A stretch of 64,000 nucleotides of DNA, taken from NCBI RefSeq assembly GCF_003314975.1, contig NZ_QNRF01000007.1, positions 124,001-188,000 of the forward strand. Reading direction: 5' to 3'. The position numbers were made by a program, and so were the translations under genes. This DNA is from Marinomonas aquiplantarum. GTDB lineage: Bacteria > Pseudomonadota > Gammaproteobacteria > Pseudomonadales > Marinomonadaceae. A model generated the notes under the pieces. It ran no database searches. It worked only from the letters and a program-made list of their open reading frames with translations, and had not been told where the DNA came from. Every line of letters begins with the position of its first letter. Positions within the stretch are counted from its first letter, which is position 1. Shown here piece by piece: positions 1-8,753 of this stretch.

Positions 1-1
1 G

Positions 2-895
2 CCAGCTTATGAAGACAAAGTGGCTCGCCGTGCGATTCGTGTTGGTGATTTATTGGATGCAGAGCGTTTCGCAGCGAAGCTGAAAGAAGTGTTGGAGTAC
101 TACAACTTTGTGTTGACTCAATATCACAATGTTGAGGCCATTTCTTACGATGAGGTGTACGCTGAAGGCTTGGAGATGGCTGAATTCTTGCGCCCAATGG
201 TAGCGGATACGATTACTCTTTTGCATGATCTGCGTAAAGCAGGTGCGAACATTATGTTCGAAGGTGCACAGGGGTCTTTGTTGGATGTAGATCACGGTAC
301 TTACCCATACGTTACCTCTTCTAATACCACTGCCGGTGGTGCGCCAGCAGGTACAGGCTTCGGTCCTTTGTATCTTGATTATGTTTTGGGTATTACCAAA
401 GCGTACACGACTCGTGTTGGTTCTGGTCCTTTCCCAACAGAGCTATTCTGTGAGAATGGTCAGCGTCTAGGTGAGCGTGGGCATGAGTTTGGTGCAACAA
501 CAGGCCGTTCTCGTCGTTGTGGTTGGTTTGATGCGGTGGCTTTGCGTCATGCGGTGCAAATTAACTCTGTATCAGGTATCTGTTTGACAAAACTAGATGT
601 TCTTGATGGTTTTGACACCGTTAAAGTATGTGTTGGTTATACTGATGCGGATGGTAACCCTGTTGCTGGCTCTTTGGTTGACAGCGAAGGTTACGAGCAA
701 GCTCAGCCGACTTATGTTGAATTGCCAGGCTGGAGCGAGTCTACCGTTGGTGCTGAAAACTTTGAAGCGCTGCCAAAGAATGCTCAAGACTATATTCGTT
801 ATCTTGAAGAGCAAGTGGGTGTGCCGGTTGATATTATTTCAACGGGTCCTGATCGTAATGAAACAATTGTATTACGTGACCCATTCAAACAGTAA
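2..895 (+). CDS. purA: adenylosuccinate synthetase, 5'-truncated by window edge
   Basis: C-terminal 297 residues of the enzyme that joins IMP and aspartate, using GTP, to make adenylosuccinate, the first committed step to AMP. The reading frame is open from base 2, so the first GTG (base 20) is an internal valine and not a start. Family hallmarks in order are [42 protein letters not shown] and [10 protein letters not shown] near the C-terminus. Family members are about 430 residues, so roughly 135 N-terminal residues, including the phosphate-binding loop, lie outside the window. A strong terminator follows, so this is the end of its transcription unit. Confidence 0.97.
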   Translation, partial: PAYEDKVARRAIRVGDLLDAERFAAKLKEVLEYYNFVLTQYHNVEAISYDEVYAEGLEMAEFLRPMVADTITLLHDLRKAGANIMFEGAQGSLLDVDHGTYPYVTSSNTTAGGAPAGTGFGPLYLDYVLGITKAYTTRVGSGPFPTELFCENGQRLGERGHEFGATTGRSRRCGWFDAVALRHAVQINSVSGICLTKLDVLDGFDTVKVCVGYTDADGNPVAGSLVDSEGYEQAQPTYVELPGWSESTVGAENFEALPKNAQDYIRYLEEQVGVPVDIISTGPDRNETIVLRDPFKQ

Positions 896-930
896 GTTAT
901 TCTATTTTTGACTTGATTGTTTTGTAAAGA

Positions 931-955
931 AAGCCGCAGTTTTGCGGCTTTTTTG
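931..955 (+). terminator. Rho-independent terminator after purA
   Basis: Hairpin with arms AAGCCGCA and TTGCGGCTT closed by a short GTT-type loop, running directly into a T tract. It ends the purA transcript 36 bases after the stop codon. Confidence 0.9.
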
Positions 956-994
956 TTTCTCTAAATAGGTTCGTTCAACTTATTAGTATTCTTT

Positions 995-1009
995 GTAAAT
1001 AGAGTGAAA
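995..1009 (+). promoter_or_regulatory. candidate CpxR-type box upstream of cpxR
   Basis: GTAAA, five bases, then TGAAA. This is one mismatch from the enterobacterial CpxR recognition pattern GTAAA-N5-GTAAA. It lies about 50 bp upstream of the predicted -35 of the cpxR-like gene, a fitting place for autoactivation. The pattern is short, so a chance match is possible. Confidence 0.4.
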
Positions 1010-1056
1010 AGAGGGGCGCGAGTGGGACTCCCTCTAAGGTAATCTTTACAATTGAA

Positions 1057-1085
1057 TTGATGGCATAAAAACGCCGACATAATAA
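1057..1085 (+). promoter_or_regulatory. predicted promoter of the cpxR-cpxA pair
   Basis: TTGATG, a 17-bp spacer and TAATAA make a good sigma70-like promoter whose start would fall about 20 bases before the cpxR start codon. A purine-rich ribosome binding site (AGGAAGAGGA) lies between. Confidence 0.5.
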
Positions 1086-1110
1086 AGAATAGAGGAAGAG
1101 GATATTAGTT

Positions 1111-1809
1111 ATGATGAAGTTATTGCTTGCGGATGATGATGCGCGCTTATCAGATTTGATAAAGGAATATTTTGACGGCGAAGGTTATGAAGTAGTGCAT
1201 GCTTGGAATGGTCGTGAAGCACTGGAATTAATGGCGAATGATATGCCGGATATTGTGATTCTTGATGTCATGATGCCTGAACTGGACGGCTTTGAGACCC
1301 TTAAACAAATTCGCAACAAAAGCTCAGTCCCTGTCATTATGTTGACTGCCAAAGGTGATGATATCGATCGGATTTTGGGATTAGAAATGGGTGCGGATGA
1401 TTACCTGTCTAAGCCATTTAATCCTCGTGAATTGTTGGCGCGTATTAAGGCTATTTTACGTCGCGCTAGTCAAGAAAGAGAAGATGATCCTACCGCTGAT
1501 ATTGAGCTAGCGGGTGTTTTATTGCGTCGTAAAGATCGTACTGTGTATTTAGAAGGTGAATTGGTTGAATTAACCACCTCTGAATATACCTTATTAGAAT
1601 GTATGTTAATGGCGCCAGGGCAAGTGTTAACGAAACAAGAGTTGTCTGAAAAAGCCTTGGGTCGAAAATTGACTATGTATGACCGTAGTTTGGATATGCA
1701 TATTAGTAATTTGCGTAAAAAAATAGGCAATTTAGAAAATGGTGATCCTCGTATTAAAACGGTTCGAGGTGTGGGTTATATTTTTGTTTCAAATGATCAA
1801 GGCGCATAG
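1111..1809 (+). CDS. cpxR: CpxR-like OmpR/PhoB-family response regulator
   Basis: 232-residue response regulator. The receiver domain (about 1-118) has the acidic triplet DDD at 8-10, phosphoacceptor D52 in LDVMMPELDG, T79 and K101. A winged-helix DNA-binding domain (about 135-228) follows. The stretch LGRKLTMYDRSLDMHISNL is highly characteristic of CpxR (envelope-stress regulator) rather than other OmpR relatives. The gene begins at an ATG preceded by an AGGA-rich ribosome binding site and is followed 6 bases later by its kinase gene, so the two form an operon. Assignment to CpxR rather than a paralogue is inferred from these motifs. A CpxP gene is not seen nearby. Confidence 0.88.
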   Translation: MMKLLLADDDARLSDLIKEYFDGEGYEVVHAWNGREALELMANDMPDIVILDVMMPELDGFETLKQIRNKSSVPVIMLTAKGDDIDRILGLEMGADDYLSKPFNPRELLARIKAILRRASQEREDDPTADIELAGVLLRRKDRTVYLEGELVELTTSEYTLLECMLMAPGQVLTKQELSEKALGRKLTMYDRSLDMHISNLRKKIGNLENGDPRIKTVRGVGYIFVSNDQGA

Positions 1810-1815
1810 TTATTC

Positions 1816-3123
1816 ATGAAAAACACTTTTCTGCGTGTGTTTCTGGTAGTGCTTCTCTCCAATATTATTGTGGTAAGTATTGGTTTGGGGATGGTGCATT
1901 TTATTCAGAAGCAAAATCAAGTTTCCGCTGATCTTTTGGGCGATATCGGTGTTCAGTTGGTTTCAAGTTATGAACAATTCGGTGTCGAATCTTTAGAGGA
2001 GGAAACAAAAAAAGCAGAGAGGCGTTTGTCTGGATCTATCTATTTGTATCAAGAGAATGGTCGGCCTTTACTGAAAGCCTTGCCACGTAATTTTCGGGAG
2101 CAAAATTCGGCGAGCGAAAATGGCCAGCCATCAGCAGATTTTCTGCATAGCCAATTTATTCAAGTGATTGGTGGTAACAATGTACAGTATTTGCTGATTT
2201 TTAAGCCAAATCCAGAGATTAACTCTTTGGCTCCTGAAGCTGTTGTTGGTTTTTCATTGTTGGGCTTGCTGGTGTCGAGTGGTGTGTTGGCATATTGGCT
2301 GCTGGGGCCTTTGCTGAAGTTGCAGCGCGTGGCTAGGTCGTTTGGTCGTGGCGATATGTCGGCTCGGGTTGAGCGCAAGATGGCTCGTCGAAGTGATGCG
2401 GTTGGTAAACTGGCACGAGAGTTTAATGAGATGGCCGAGCGAATCGAAACGCTGCTGTCGTCAAAAGAGCGTTTGATGCGGGATGTATCTCATGAGTTGC
2501 GAACGCCTTTGGCTCGAATTGAGGTGGCCTTGACCATTGCTGAAGACAAGCATGGTATGGATGCTCAAAAAAATTATTTGTGTCGTATCCGTACTGAATT
2601 GCATGAACTGGATGAGCTGATTGGTCAGGTGCTGACGTTAAGTCGTTTAGAGGCAGCGGCTCTAGTGAAAGAGCCAATGGATTTGCAGGCTTGGTTGGAT
2701 GAAATTGTGGCTGATGTGAGCTTTGAAAGTCAGCTTAAAGGGATCACTGTTTTTAAAACGGGTCGATTGCCTAAAACCTTGTTTGGTGATCCGTTGCAAT
2801 TACGCCACGCTATTGAGAATGTGCTACGTAATGCCTGTTTTTATGCGGGTGATGGTGGTGTCATTGAGGTTGTAACAGAAGAAAAAGCGGGTGAGGCCTT
2901 TATTTATGTACGGGACAACGGCCCTGGAGTGGATGATGAAAAGTTGGAAAAAATATTCCATGCTTTTTATCGTTCTTCTGAAGCGCGTGAAGCTAATAGT
3001 GGTGGTTTTGGGGTAGGGCTAACCATTTCCCAGCGAATTATTCGAGCTCACAAAGGCCGAATTACGGCTCGAAATCGCCCTGAAGGTGGTTTGGAAGTTT
3101 GTTTTTGTCTGCCGATGAAATAG
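1816..3123 (+). CDS. cpxA: CpxA-like sensor histidine kinase
   Basis: 435-residue inner-membrane histidine kinase, partner of the preceding regulator. Order: transmembrane segment about 7-29, periplasmic sensor region about 30-142, transmembrane segment about 143-165, HAMP linker about 166-218, dimerisation/phosphoacceptor helix with H226 in SHELRTPLARIE, and ATPase domain with N-box NVLRNACFYA (335-344), G1 box DNGPGVD (367-373) and G2 box GGFGVGL (396-402). All catalytic motifs are intact. The SHELRTPLAR context and the paired CpxR-like regulator support a CpxA role. The periplasmic part is poorly conserved in the family, so the stimulus cannot be read from it. Confidence 0.86.
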   Translation: MKNTFLRVFLVVLLSNIIVVSIGLGMVHFIQKQNQVSADLLGDIGVQLVSSYEQFGVESLEEETKKAERRLSGSIYLYQENGRPLLKALPRNFREQNSASENGQPSADFLHSQFIQVIGGNNVQYLLIFKPNPEINSLAPEAVVGFSLLGLLVSSGVLAYWLLGPLLKLQRVARSFGRGDMSARVERKMARRSDAVGKLAREFNEMAERIETLLSSKERLMRDVSHELRTPLARIEVALTIAEDKHGMDAQKNYLCRIRTELHELDELIGQVLTLSRLEAAALVKEPMDLQAWLDEIVADVSFESQLKGITVFKTGRLPKTLFGDPLQLRHAIENVLRNACFYAGDGGVIEVVTEEKAGEAFIYVRDNGPGVDDEKLEKIFHAFYRSSEAREANSGGFGVGLTISQRIIRAHKGRITARNRPEGGLEVCFCLPMK

Positions 3124-3149
3124 AAACTTATCTAATCTGTCAAAATGCC

Positions 3150-3178
3150 TTGTTATTCTGTGGTGAGAAACGTAATAT
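3150..3178 (+). promoter_or_regulatory. predicted rnpB promoter
   Basis: TTGTTA, a 17-bp spacer and TAATAT, followed by a GC-rich stretch (GCGCGTCG). Initiation would fall at the 5' end of the RNase P RNA predicted independently from its fold. Confidence 0.6.
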
Positions 3179-3186
3179 GCGCGTCG

Positions 3187-3530
3187 CAAGTTGGCCAGGC
3201 AGTCGCCGCTCATTTTATGAGGGGAGGAAAGTCCGGGCTTCGCAGGGTAAAGTGCCAGGTAACGCCTGGGGGGCGTGAGCCTACGGAAAGTGCAGCAGAA
3301 AATATACCGCCTAAGCAGTTTACTGCCGGTAAGGTTGAAATGGTGCGGTAAGAGCGCACCGCGCGACTGGCAACAGTTCGTGGCATGGTAAACCCCACTT
3401 GAAGCAAGACCAAATAGGAACTCTTTGGCGTGACCCGCGCTGAGTTCGGGTAGGTTGCTAAAGACGTGCAGCGATGTACGTATTAGATGAATGACTGTCC
3501 ACGACAGAACCCGGCTTATCGGCCAACTTG
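3187..3530 (+). ncRNA. rnpB: RNase P RNA, bacterial type A
   Basis: Catalytic RNA of RNase P, which removes 5' leaders from pre-tRNAs. Conserved signatures are present in order: CAGGCAGTCGCCGCT, GAGGGGAGGAAAGTCCGGGC (P4 5' strand), GTGCCAGGTAACGCCTGGGG, GTGCGGTAAGAGCGCACCGCG, and near the 3' end GAATGACTGTCCACGACAGA followed by ACCCGGCTTATCG (P4 3' strand). The ends were set by pairing the 5' CAAGTTGGCC with the 3' GGCCAACTTG to form helix P1. Length is about 344 nt, normal for type A. Reading frames crossing it on either strand are spurious. Confidence 0.97.
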
Positions 3531-3558
3531 CTTTTTTCTTTTTTCTTTTTTCTTTTTT
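3531..3558 (+). repeat. four tandem CTTTTTT heptamers at the rnpB 3' end
   Basis: Exactly four copies of CTTTTTT start at the first base after helix P1 of RNase P RNA. P1 plus this U-rich tail probably acts as the terminator or 3'-processing region. The simple repeat could change copy number by slippage. Confidence 0.8.
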
Positions 3559-3828
3559 GTTCTGTGTTGATTCCTTTTTTAAATATCTCCCTTTGATAAA
3601 TCCTTATTTCCCACTTTTTACCCTTTTTTAGATTTTTTAGATGGGTAATTTGGGATGCTTTCCCATGTTTCTCCTTTATTCTTGTTTTTAAAGTCTTTTT
3701 TGCCTCCATAAATGCATTTCTTCACCACTTTCTCGATAGCTTGAAGGCGTTGTTGCGTCTGGGGTTCGGCATTTTTTCATTTTTTAATCAATATTTTTTT
3801 ACTATTTGGGTTGAATGGTGTTAAATTG
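3559..3828. other. AT-rich intergenic region between rnpB and mraZ
   Basis: About 270 bp of pyrimidine-rich sequence with no credible coding frame. Only the last 30 bp hold recognisable signals: a weak candidate promoter, TTTACT (3798-3803), 17 bp, TTAAAT (3821-3826), which would serve the division operon. Confidence 0.55.
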
Positions 3829-3853
3829 TGGGAGAAAGTGTCGATAAGTGGGA
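3829..3853 (+). promoter_or_regulatory. MraZ operator: three 5-bp repeats at 10-bp spacing
   Basis: TGGGA (3829-3833), 5 bp, TGTCG (3839-3843), 5 bp, TGGGA (3849-3853). E. coli MraZ is known to bind TGGGN repeats separated by 5-nt spacers upstream of its own gene. Here the outer two repeats are exact and the middle one is degenerate. The array ends only 7 bases before the GTG start codon, so bound protein would cover the transcription start and ribosome-binding region. Confidence 0.7.
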
Positions 3854-3860
3854 TATAATT

Positions 3861-4316
3861 GTGTTTAGAGGGATTCATCAAGTCAGTGTGGATGCAAAGG
3901 GGCGTATGTCGCTTCCTGCTCGCCTGCGCGATGAACTTAGCCAATACGAGGAAGAGGGTGTGGTTGTCACCATTGATCCTGTTTCTCGCTGTTTGTTGCT
4001 TTATCCCTTGTCTGAGTGGGAAGTGATTCAACAGAAATTAGATAAGTTGCCCACTTTTCAACCACAAGCTCGACGCTTACAGCGTTTATTAGTCGGTCAT
4101 GCAACAGATTTAGAGGTGGATAAAGCTGGACGTATTTTGTTGCCAGCGCCGCTACGAGAGTTTGCTCGATTAGATAAAAAGCTGACCATTCTTGGGCAGG
4201 GTAAAAAGCTCGAGATCTGGAGCCAGGAAGAGTGGGAAGCACAAAGAGAAGATTACTTGTCCCAAGATGCACTTGAGGACTTACAGACAGAAACCATGAT
4301 GGATATTTCTTTATGA
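3861..4316 (+). CDS. mraZ: MraZ, transcriptional regulator of the division/cell wall cluster
   Basis: 151-residue ring-forming DNA-binding protein that represses its own operon. Two SpoVT/AbrB-like swapped-hairpin motifs are visible, [11 protein letters not shown] (11-21) and [13 protein letters not shown] (87-99). The frame can be extended 11 codons upstream to GTG 3828, but MraZ proteins begin M-F-R-G, which places the start at GTG 3861. The upstream extension would also read through the operator. First gene of the long operon; its stop overlaps the rsmH start by 4 bp (ATGA). Confidence 0.95.
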   Translation: MFRGIHQVSVDAKGRMSLPARLRDELSQYEEEGVVVTIDPVSRCLLLYPLSEWEVIQQKLDKLPTFQPQARRLQRLLVGHATDLEVDKAGRILLPAPLREFARLDKKLTILGQGKKLEIWSQEEWEAQREDYLSQDALEDLQTETMMDISL

Positions 4317-5251
4317 CGAATGCCGAACACGAACACATCAGTGTGATGCTAAATGAATCCGTCGATATGTTGGTTACCAATGAGAATGGTGACTATGTCG
4401 ATGGTACTTTTGGTCGAGGTGGTCACACGCGTTTGGTTCTCGGCCGACTCAAAGAGGGTCGTATGCTGGGGTTCGATAAAGATCCAGTGGCCATTGAGTT
4501 TGGTCGTGAGTTAGCCGCGGAAGACGCTCGTTTTAGTATTGTTCAAGACAGTTTTGCCAATATGTCTGAGCACATTCCCAACGTGTTTGGTGATACCAAG
4601 GTGGATGGTGTCATGATGGATTTAGGCGTTTCTTCGCCTCAGTTAGATGATGCTGAACGTGGCTTTAGTTTCATGAATGATGGTCCTTTGGACATGCGCA
4701 TGAACCCAAATGAAGGGTTGAGTGCCGCAGAGTGGATTGCCCGTGTTGACGAAAAAGACCTTGCCGATGTGATGTATCAATACGGGGAAGAGCGCTTTTC
4801 TCGTCGTATTGCCAAGGCAATTTGTGAATATCGTTCTCATACGCCGATTGTCACAACATTGCAGTTAGCAAAAATTGTCGCAGAAGCTAATCCAGCCTGG
4901 GAGAAAGGTAAAAATCCAGCGACACGAGCTTTTCAGGGAATTCGCATTCATATCAATAATGAACTTGGGGATTTAGAGAAAGGCTTGGAAGCCGCAGTAG
5001 ATGCGCTAAAAGTGGGTGGTCGTTTGGTCGTAATCAGTTTCCACTCCCTTGAAGATCGTATTGTTAAGCGTTTTATGAAATTAAAAGCAAAAGGACCGGA
5101 GTTGCCTCGTCATTTGCCGATTCAAAATGCGCATTTAGACATCAAATTTAAAACGATTGGTAAAGCCATTAAGCCCTCCAAAAATGAAGTAGGCGACAAC
5201 GTGCGTTCACGAAGTGCGGTGTTGAGAGTGCTGGAGAGGGTGAGTGATTAA
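4313..5251 (+). CDS. rsmH: 16S rRNA (cytosine-1402 N4) methyltransferase
   Basis: 312-residue SAM-dependent enzyme (MraW) that methylates N4 of C1402 in the ribosomal P site. The SAM-binding loop GTFGRGGHT lies at 31-39. Further family motifs are [20 protein letters not shown] and [16 protein letters not shown]. Full length. The start ATG overlaps the mraZ stop, and its 3' end overlaps ftsL by 8 bp, so translation is probably coupled along the chain. Confidence 0.97.
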   Translation: MTNAEHEHISVMLNESVDMLVTNENGDYVDGTFGRGGHTRLVLGRLKEGRMLGFDKDPVAIEFGRELAAEDARFSIVQDSFANMSEHIPNVFGDTKVDGVMMDLGVSSPQLDDAERGFSFMNDGPLDMRMNPNEGLSAAEWIARVDEKDLADVMYQYGEERFSRRIAKAICEYRSHTPIVTTLQLAKIVAEANPAWEKGKNPATRAFQGIRIHINNELGDLEKGLEAAVDALKVGGRLVVISFHSLEDRIVKRFMKLKAKGPELPRHLPIQNAHLDIKFKTIGKAIKPSKNEVGDNVRSRSAVLRVLERVSD

Positions 5252-5522
5252 GTCCAGATTCACACCGTGGATTTATTTATCCGGTGTGGTGGTTCTGACT
5301 TTGGTCTCTATGGCCGTGGTTGTTCAGGTTTATGAGTTTCGGCAAGACTTTTCGTATTTGCAGAAGCTTAAGCAAGAAGAAGTAGATTTTGAAGTGAAGT
5401 GGGGGCAGTTGCTTTTGGAACAAAGCGCTTTAACTCAGCCCAGTCGATTAGAACAGACGGCCATTAAGGATTTAAACATGCACGCGCCATCTCAAGACGA
5501 ACTGATAATAGTGAAACCATGA
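5244..5522 (+). CDS. ftsL: cell division protein FtsL
   Basis: 92-residue bitopic divisome protein with one transmembrane helix (about 9-29) and a short periplasmic coiled coil (about 30-70). It bridges FtsB and FtsQ and activates FtsWI. Sequence conservation in FtsL is low, so the call rests on size, topology and position between rsmH and ftsI. It starts with GTG inside the end of rsmH, and its stop overlaps the ftsI ATG by 4 bp. Confidence 0.9.
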   Translation: MIKSRFTPWIYLSGVVVLTLVSMAVVVQVYEFRQDFSYLQKLKQEEVDFEVKWGQLLLEQSALTQPSRLEQTAIKDLNMHAPSQDELIIVKP

Positions 5523-7282
5523 AGACTGTAGAGAGCTCTCAACATATTGGAAAGTGGCGCTTACGTTTTGTGTACGGTGTCGCTTTTGTATTGTTCCTGG
5601 TTGCGGCCGGGCGTTTGTTTTATTTAACCGTTGTCGATAAAGCCTTTTTACAGAATCAGGGTGAAATTCGAGCAGTAAGAACGGAATCCATACCTGCGAC
5701 CAGGGGGATGATATTAGATCGTCGGGGCGAGCCTTTGGCGGTTAGTACGCCTACTTGGACTATTATTGCCAACCCTAGAGCGCTATGGAAAATGTCCAGT
5801 GATCCCACTGTTGGTGTGGGGCCTGAGCAAGAAATTAAGCGACTTGCCGAAGTAATGGGAGTAGGTCGAGCTTGGTTGCAAGAAAAGTTTGAAGCCAACA
5901 AAAATCGCTCTTTTATGTATTTACGTCGTCAGATTCCACCGCAAGAAGCGGATGCCATCATGGCGGCGAAAGTGGTTGGTGTTAGCAAAACAAAAGAATA
6001 TAAGCGTTTCTATCCTGCTGGTGAAGTGGCTTCACATGTGGTGGGCTTTACCAATATTGATGACAAAGGCCAAGAAGGCATTGAGCTGGCCTATGATGGT
6101 GCATTGCAAGGCCAACCGGGTCAGCGTAGTTATGTGAAAGATCTGTCGGGTAATATTATCCGCGGAATTGGTGCGGAAAAAAATGAGCGCCCGGGTGAAA
6201 ATATTGAGTTAAGTATCGATCTGAGGTTGCAGTATTTGGCCTACCGTGAGCTTAAAGCGGCGGTCAATGAGCATAGAGCAACGTCAGCTTCTGCGGTGAT
6301 TTTGGATGTCAAAACCGGGGAGATTTTAGCGATGGTGAATCAGCCATCTTATAACCCAAATGACAGAAGCAAATTAGAGTATGAAGATCTTCGAAATAGA
6401 GCAGTCATTGACTTATTTGAGCCAGGCTCAACGATGAAGCCTTTTACGATATCGGCCGCATTGATGTCAGGTCAATATTCCACGGAAACAACCATTAATA
6501 CTTCTCCGGGTTATTTGCGTTTTGGGCGTTTCACTATCCGTGATGCGGCTAATTACGGTGTCATTGATTTTGAAAAACTGTTGATCAAATCTAGTAACGT
6601 AGGTGCTTCTAAGATTGCCTTGTCCTTGCCGCAAGATGCGGTGTGGAATATGGATTATGAATTAGGGATTGGTTCACCAGTTGGTATCGGTTTCCCTGGA
6701 GAGGCGTCCGGTGTTTTGCCTTCGCATCCAAAGTGGCACCCTTCAGAAATTGCGACTTTGTCGTATGGCTACGGTTTATCTGTATCAACATTGCAATTAG
6801 CGCAAGCCTATATGGCATTGGCGAATGGCGGTTACCGTGTGCCTGTTACTATTTTTAAACAGGATGTGCCGGCGGAAGGTAAGCAAGTTATTCCACATCA
6901 GGTTGCCAAGGATGTGGTGAAAATGATGGAGGCTGTGGTTCAGCGCGGTTCGGGTCGTGCTGCTCAGATCCCGGGTTACCGTGTGGCTGGCAAAACAGGT
7001 ACAGTGCATAAGGTCGGCTCTAAAGGATATGAGTATGATCAGTACATTGCTTTGTTTGCTGGTGTCGCTCCCGCCTCTGATCCGCGCTTAGCGATGGTGG
7101 TTATGGTGAATGACCCTAAAGGTCGAGAGTATTATGGTGGTGAAGTTGCTGCCCCAGTATTTTCTCGGGTGATGGAAGGGGCGCTGACAACATTAAATAT
7201 TTATCCAGATTTGCCAGAGGGGTTAAGGGAGGTAAGATTGAAGACGAAGAAACTTCCTTATCAAGTAGCGCAAGGAGGCTAG
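5519..7282 (+). CDS. ftsI: septal peptidoglycan transpeptidase PBP3
   Basis: 587-residue class B penicillin-binding protein that crosslinks septal peptidoglycan as partner of FtsW. N-terminal membrane anchor about 17-36, pedestal domain with RGMILDRRGEPLA (62-74), then the transpeptidase domain with the three active-site motifs: S304-TMK, SSN (358-360) and KTGT (492-495). Length matches the family. It lies 4 bp before murE in the operon. Confidence 0.97.
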   Translation: MKTVESSQHIGKWRLRFVYGVAFVLFLVAAGRLFYLTVVDKAFLQNQGEIRAVRTESIPATRGMILDRRGEPLAVSTPTWTIIANPRALWKMSSDPTVGVGPEQEIKRLAEVMGVGRAWLQEKFEANKNRSFMYLRRQIPPQEADAIMAAKVVGVSKTKEYKRFYPAGEVASHVVGFTNIDDKGQEGIELAYDGALQGQPGQRSYVKDLSGNIIRGIGAEKNERPGENIELSIDLRLQYLAYRELKAAVNEHRATSASAVILDVKTGEILAMVNQPSYNPNDRSKLEYEDLRNRAVIDLFEPGSTMKPFTISAALMSGQYSTETTINTSPGYLRFGRFTIRDAANYGVIDFEKLLIKSSNVGASKIALSLPQDAVWNMDYELGIGSPVGIGFPGEASGVLPSHPKWHPSEIATLSYGYGLSVSTLQLAQAYMALANGGYRVPVTIFKQDVPAEGKQVIPHQVAKDVVKMMEAVVQRGSGRAAQIPGYRVAGKTGTVHKVGSKGYEYDQYIALFAGVAPASDPRLAMVVMVNDPKGREYYGGEVAAPVFSRVMEGALTTLNIYPDLPEGLREVRLKTKKLPYQVAQGG

Positions 7283-7286
7283 CAAT

Positions 7287-8753
7287 ATGCCGGTTATATC
7301 ACATCAAGAATTATTAAATTTAGCGGGCTATTCTGAAAAGACTAGCCCGCGTTCTGCTTTATATACCCACTTAGAAATCGACAGTCGAAAACTCGATGCG
7401 AACGGGGTTTTCTTTGCGCTTGCTGGTGTCGGTTCCAATGGCTGGGACTACTTGGATAATGTGGTTGCTCTAGGTTGTCAAATTGCCATCGTACCGACTG
7501 GTATAAAGGTTGAGCGTAATGACATAGAGCTGATTGCCGTCGCTGATCCAGCTGAGTTGTTAGTGATGTGTTTGCATCAATACTTTGGCCATATGCCAAG
7601 CAAGATGATGGCGGTCACTGGAACAAACGGGAAGTCATCCATTTGTTTTTATGCCGCGCAGCTTGCCGAGATGATGGGGTATAAAAGCGGTTTGGTTGGT
7701 ACCTTTGGAATCGGCCCATTGGGGCAGTTGCGAACAGCAGATCAAACGACGCCAGATATTTTAACGATGCATCAAACCTTGATGTCACTGACTCAGCAGG
7801 GCGTTGATTATGTGGCTTTTGAAGCTTCTTCTCATGCACTGGATCAAGGTCGAATCAATGGTGTGCCTTTTCAGACGGCAGTGTTTTCTAATTTGACTCG
7901 TGATCATCTGGATTATCATGGTGATATGGCGTCTTATGCGGCAGCCAAACAAAAGCTGTTTGCGTTCCCTTGTGTGGAAGAGGCTGTGTTTTGCTTGGAT
8001 GATGAGTATGTTGGTTTTATGACTCAGCCAGCCATTAATGCTAATTGCTTTTATTATAGTGAGGCCAATCCGCAGGCTGATTTTTACACCAAGGAATTGA
8101 CATTAGAGCCGACCGGATGTCGTTTTATTTTGTGTCACCCAGAGGGCGAGACGGAGGTGTTTCTACCTTTGCTAGGGCGTTTTAATGTACAAAATGCTTT
8201 AGCTGCTGTGGCCTGTCTGTGGTCTTCGGCAAGCAACAAGGCTGATCTTATTGCTTGTCTGTCAAAGCTAAAGGGCGCGCCTGGTCGAATGGATAAAGTA
8301 GAAGTGTCAGAGGCGCCACTGGTTGTGGTCGATTTCGCTCATACCTCAGACGCTTTAGAGAGTGCTTTAAAAGCGATTAGAGAGCATGTGGCAGGACGTT
8401 TGATTTGTGTTTTTGGGTGTGGTGGGGATCGAGATCGTGGTAAACGACCGCTGATGATGTCTGCTGCGATGGCGAATGCGGATGCAGTATGGCTAACATC
8501 AGATAATCCAAGAACGGAATCGGTTGAGCAGATTTTTTCAGATGTATTGGCAAACACCGACGCTCACGCCAGTTATCACCTGCAGGCAGATCGCCGTCTG
8601 GCGATACAAGAGGCAGTGATGTCAGCCCGTCCGAATGATGTTATTTTAATAGCAGGTAAAGGTCATGAGGCTTATCAAGATATTGATGGCATTAAGCACC
8701 ATTTTGACGATAAAGAAGAAGCTTGTAGGGTGTTAGAAGATTATGTTGGTTAA
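7287..8753 (+). CDS. murE: UDP-MurNAc-Ala-Glu : meso-diaminopimelate ligase
   Basis: 488-residue cytoplasmic ATP-dependent ligase adding the third residue of the peptidoglycan stem peptide. ATP-binding loop GTNGKSS at 112-118. The motif DNPR (406-409) is the signature of meso-diaminopimelate rather than lysine specificity, so the wall is of the usual Gram-negative type. The last 11 bp overlap murF. Confidence 0.96.
   Translation: MPVISHQELLNLAGYSEKTSPRSALYTHLEIDSRKLDANGVFFALAGVGSNGWDYLDNVVALGCQIAIVPTGIKVERNDIELIAVADPAELLVMCLHQYFGHMPSKMMAVTGTNGKSSICFYAAQLAEMMGYKSGLVGTFGIGPLGQLRTADQTTPDILTMHQTLMSLTQQGVDYVAFEASSHALDQGRINGVPFQTAVFSNLTRDHLDYHGDMASYAAAKQKLFAFPCVEEAVFCLDDEYVGFMTQPAINANCFYYSEANPQADFYTKELTLEPTGCRFILCHPEGETEVFLPLLGRFNVQNALAAVACLWSSASNKADLIACLSKLKGAPGRMDKVEVSEAPLVVVDFAHTSDALESALKAIREHVAGRLICVFGCGGDRDRGKRPLMMSAAMANADAVWLTSDNPRTESVEQIFSDVLANTDAHASYHLQADRRLAIQEAVMSARPNDVILIAGKGHEAYQDIDGIKHHFDDKEEACRVLEDYVG

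Noticed and set aside
3145..3413. Short frames on both strands inside rnpB
   Set aside because: They fall within a structural RNA with diagnostic signatures; no protein family resemblance.
3458..3709. Minus-strand reading frame of 83 codons at the end of rnpB
   Set aside because: It overlaps the conserved 3' end of RNase P RNA, and its product is Lys-rich low-complexity sequence from the T-rich tail.
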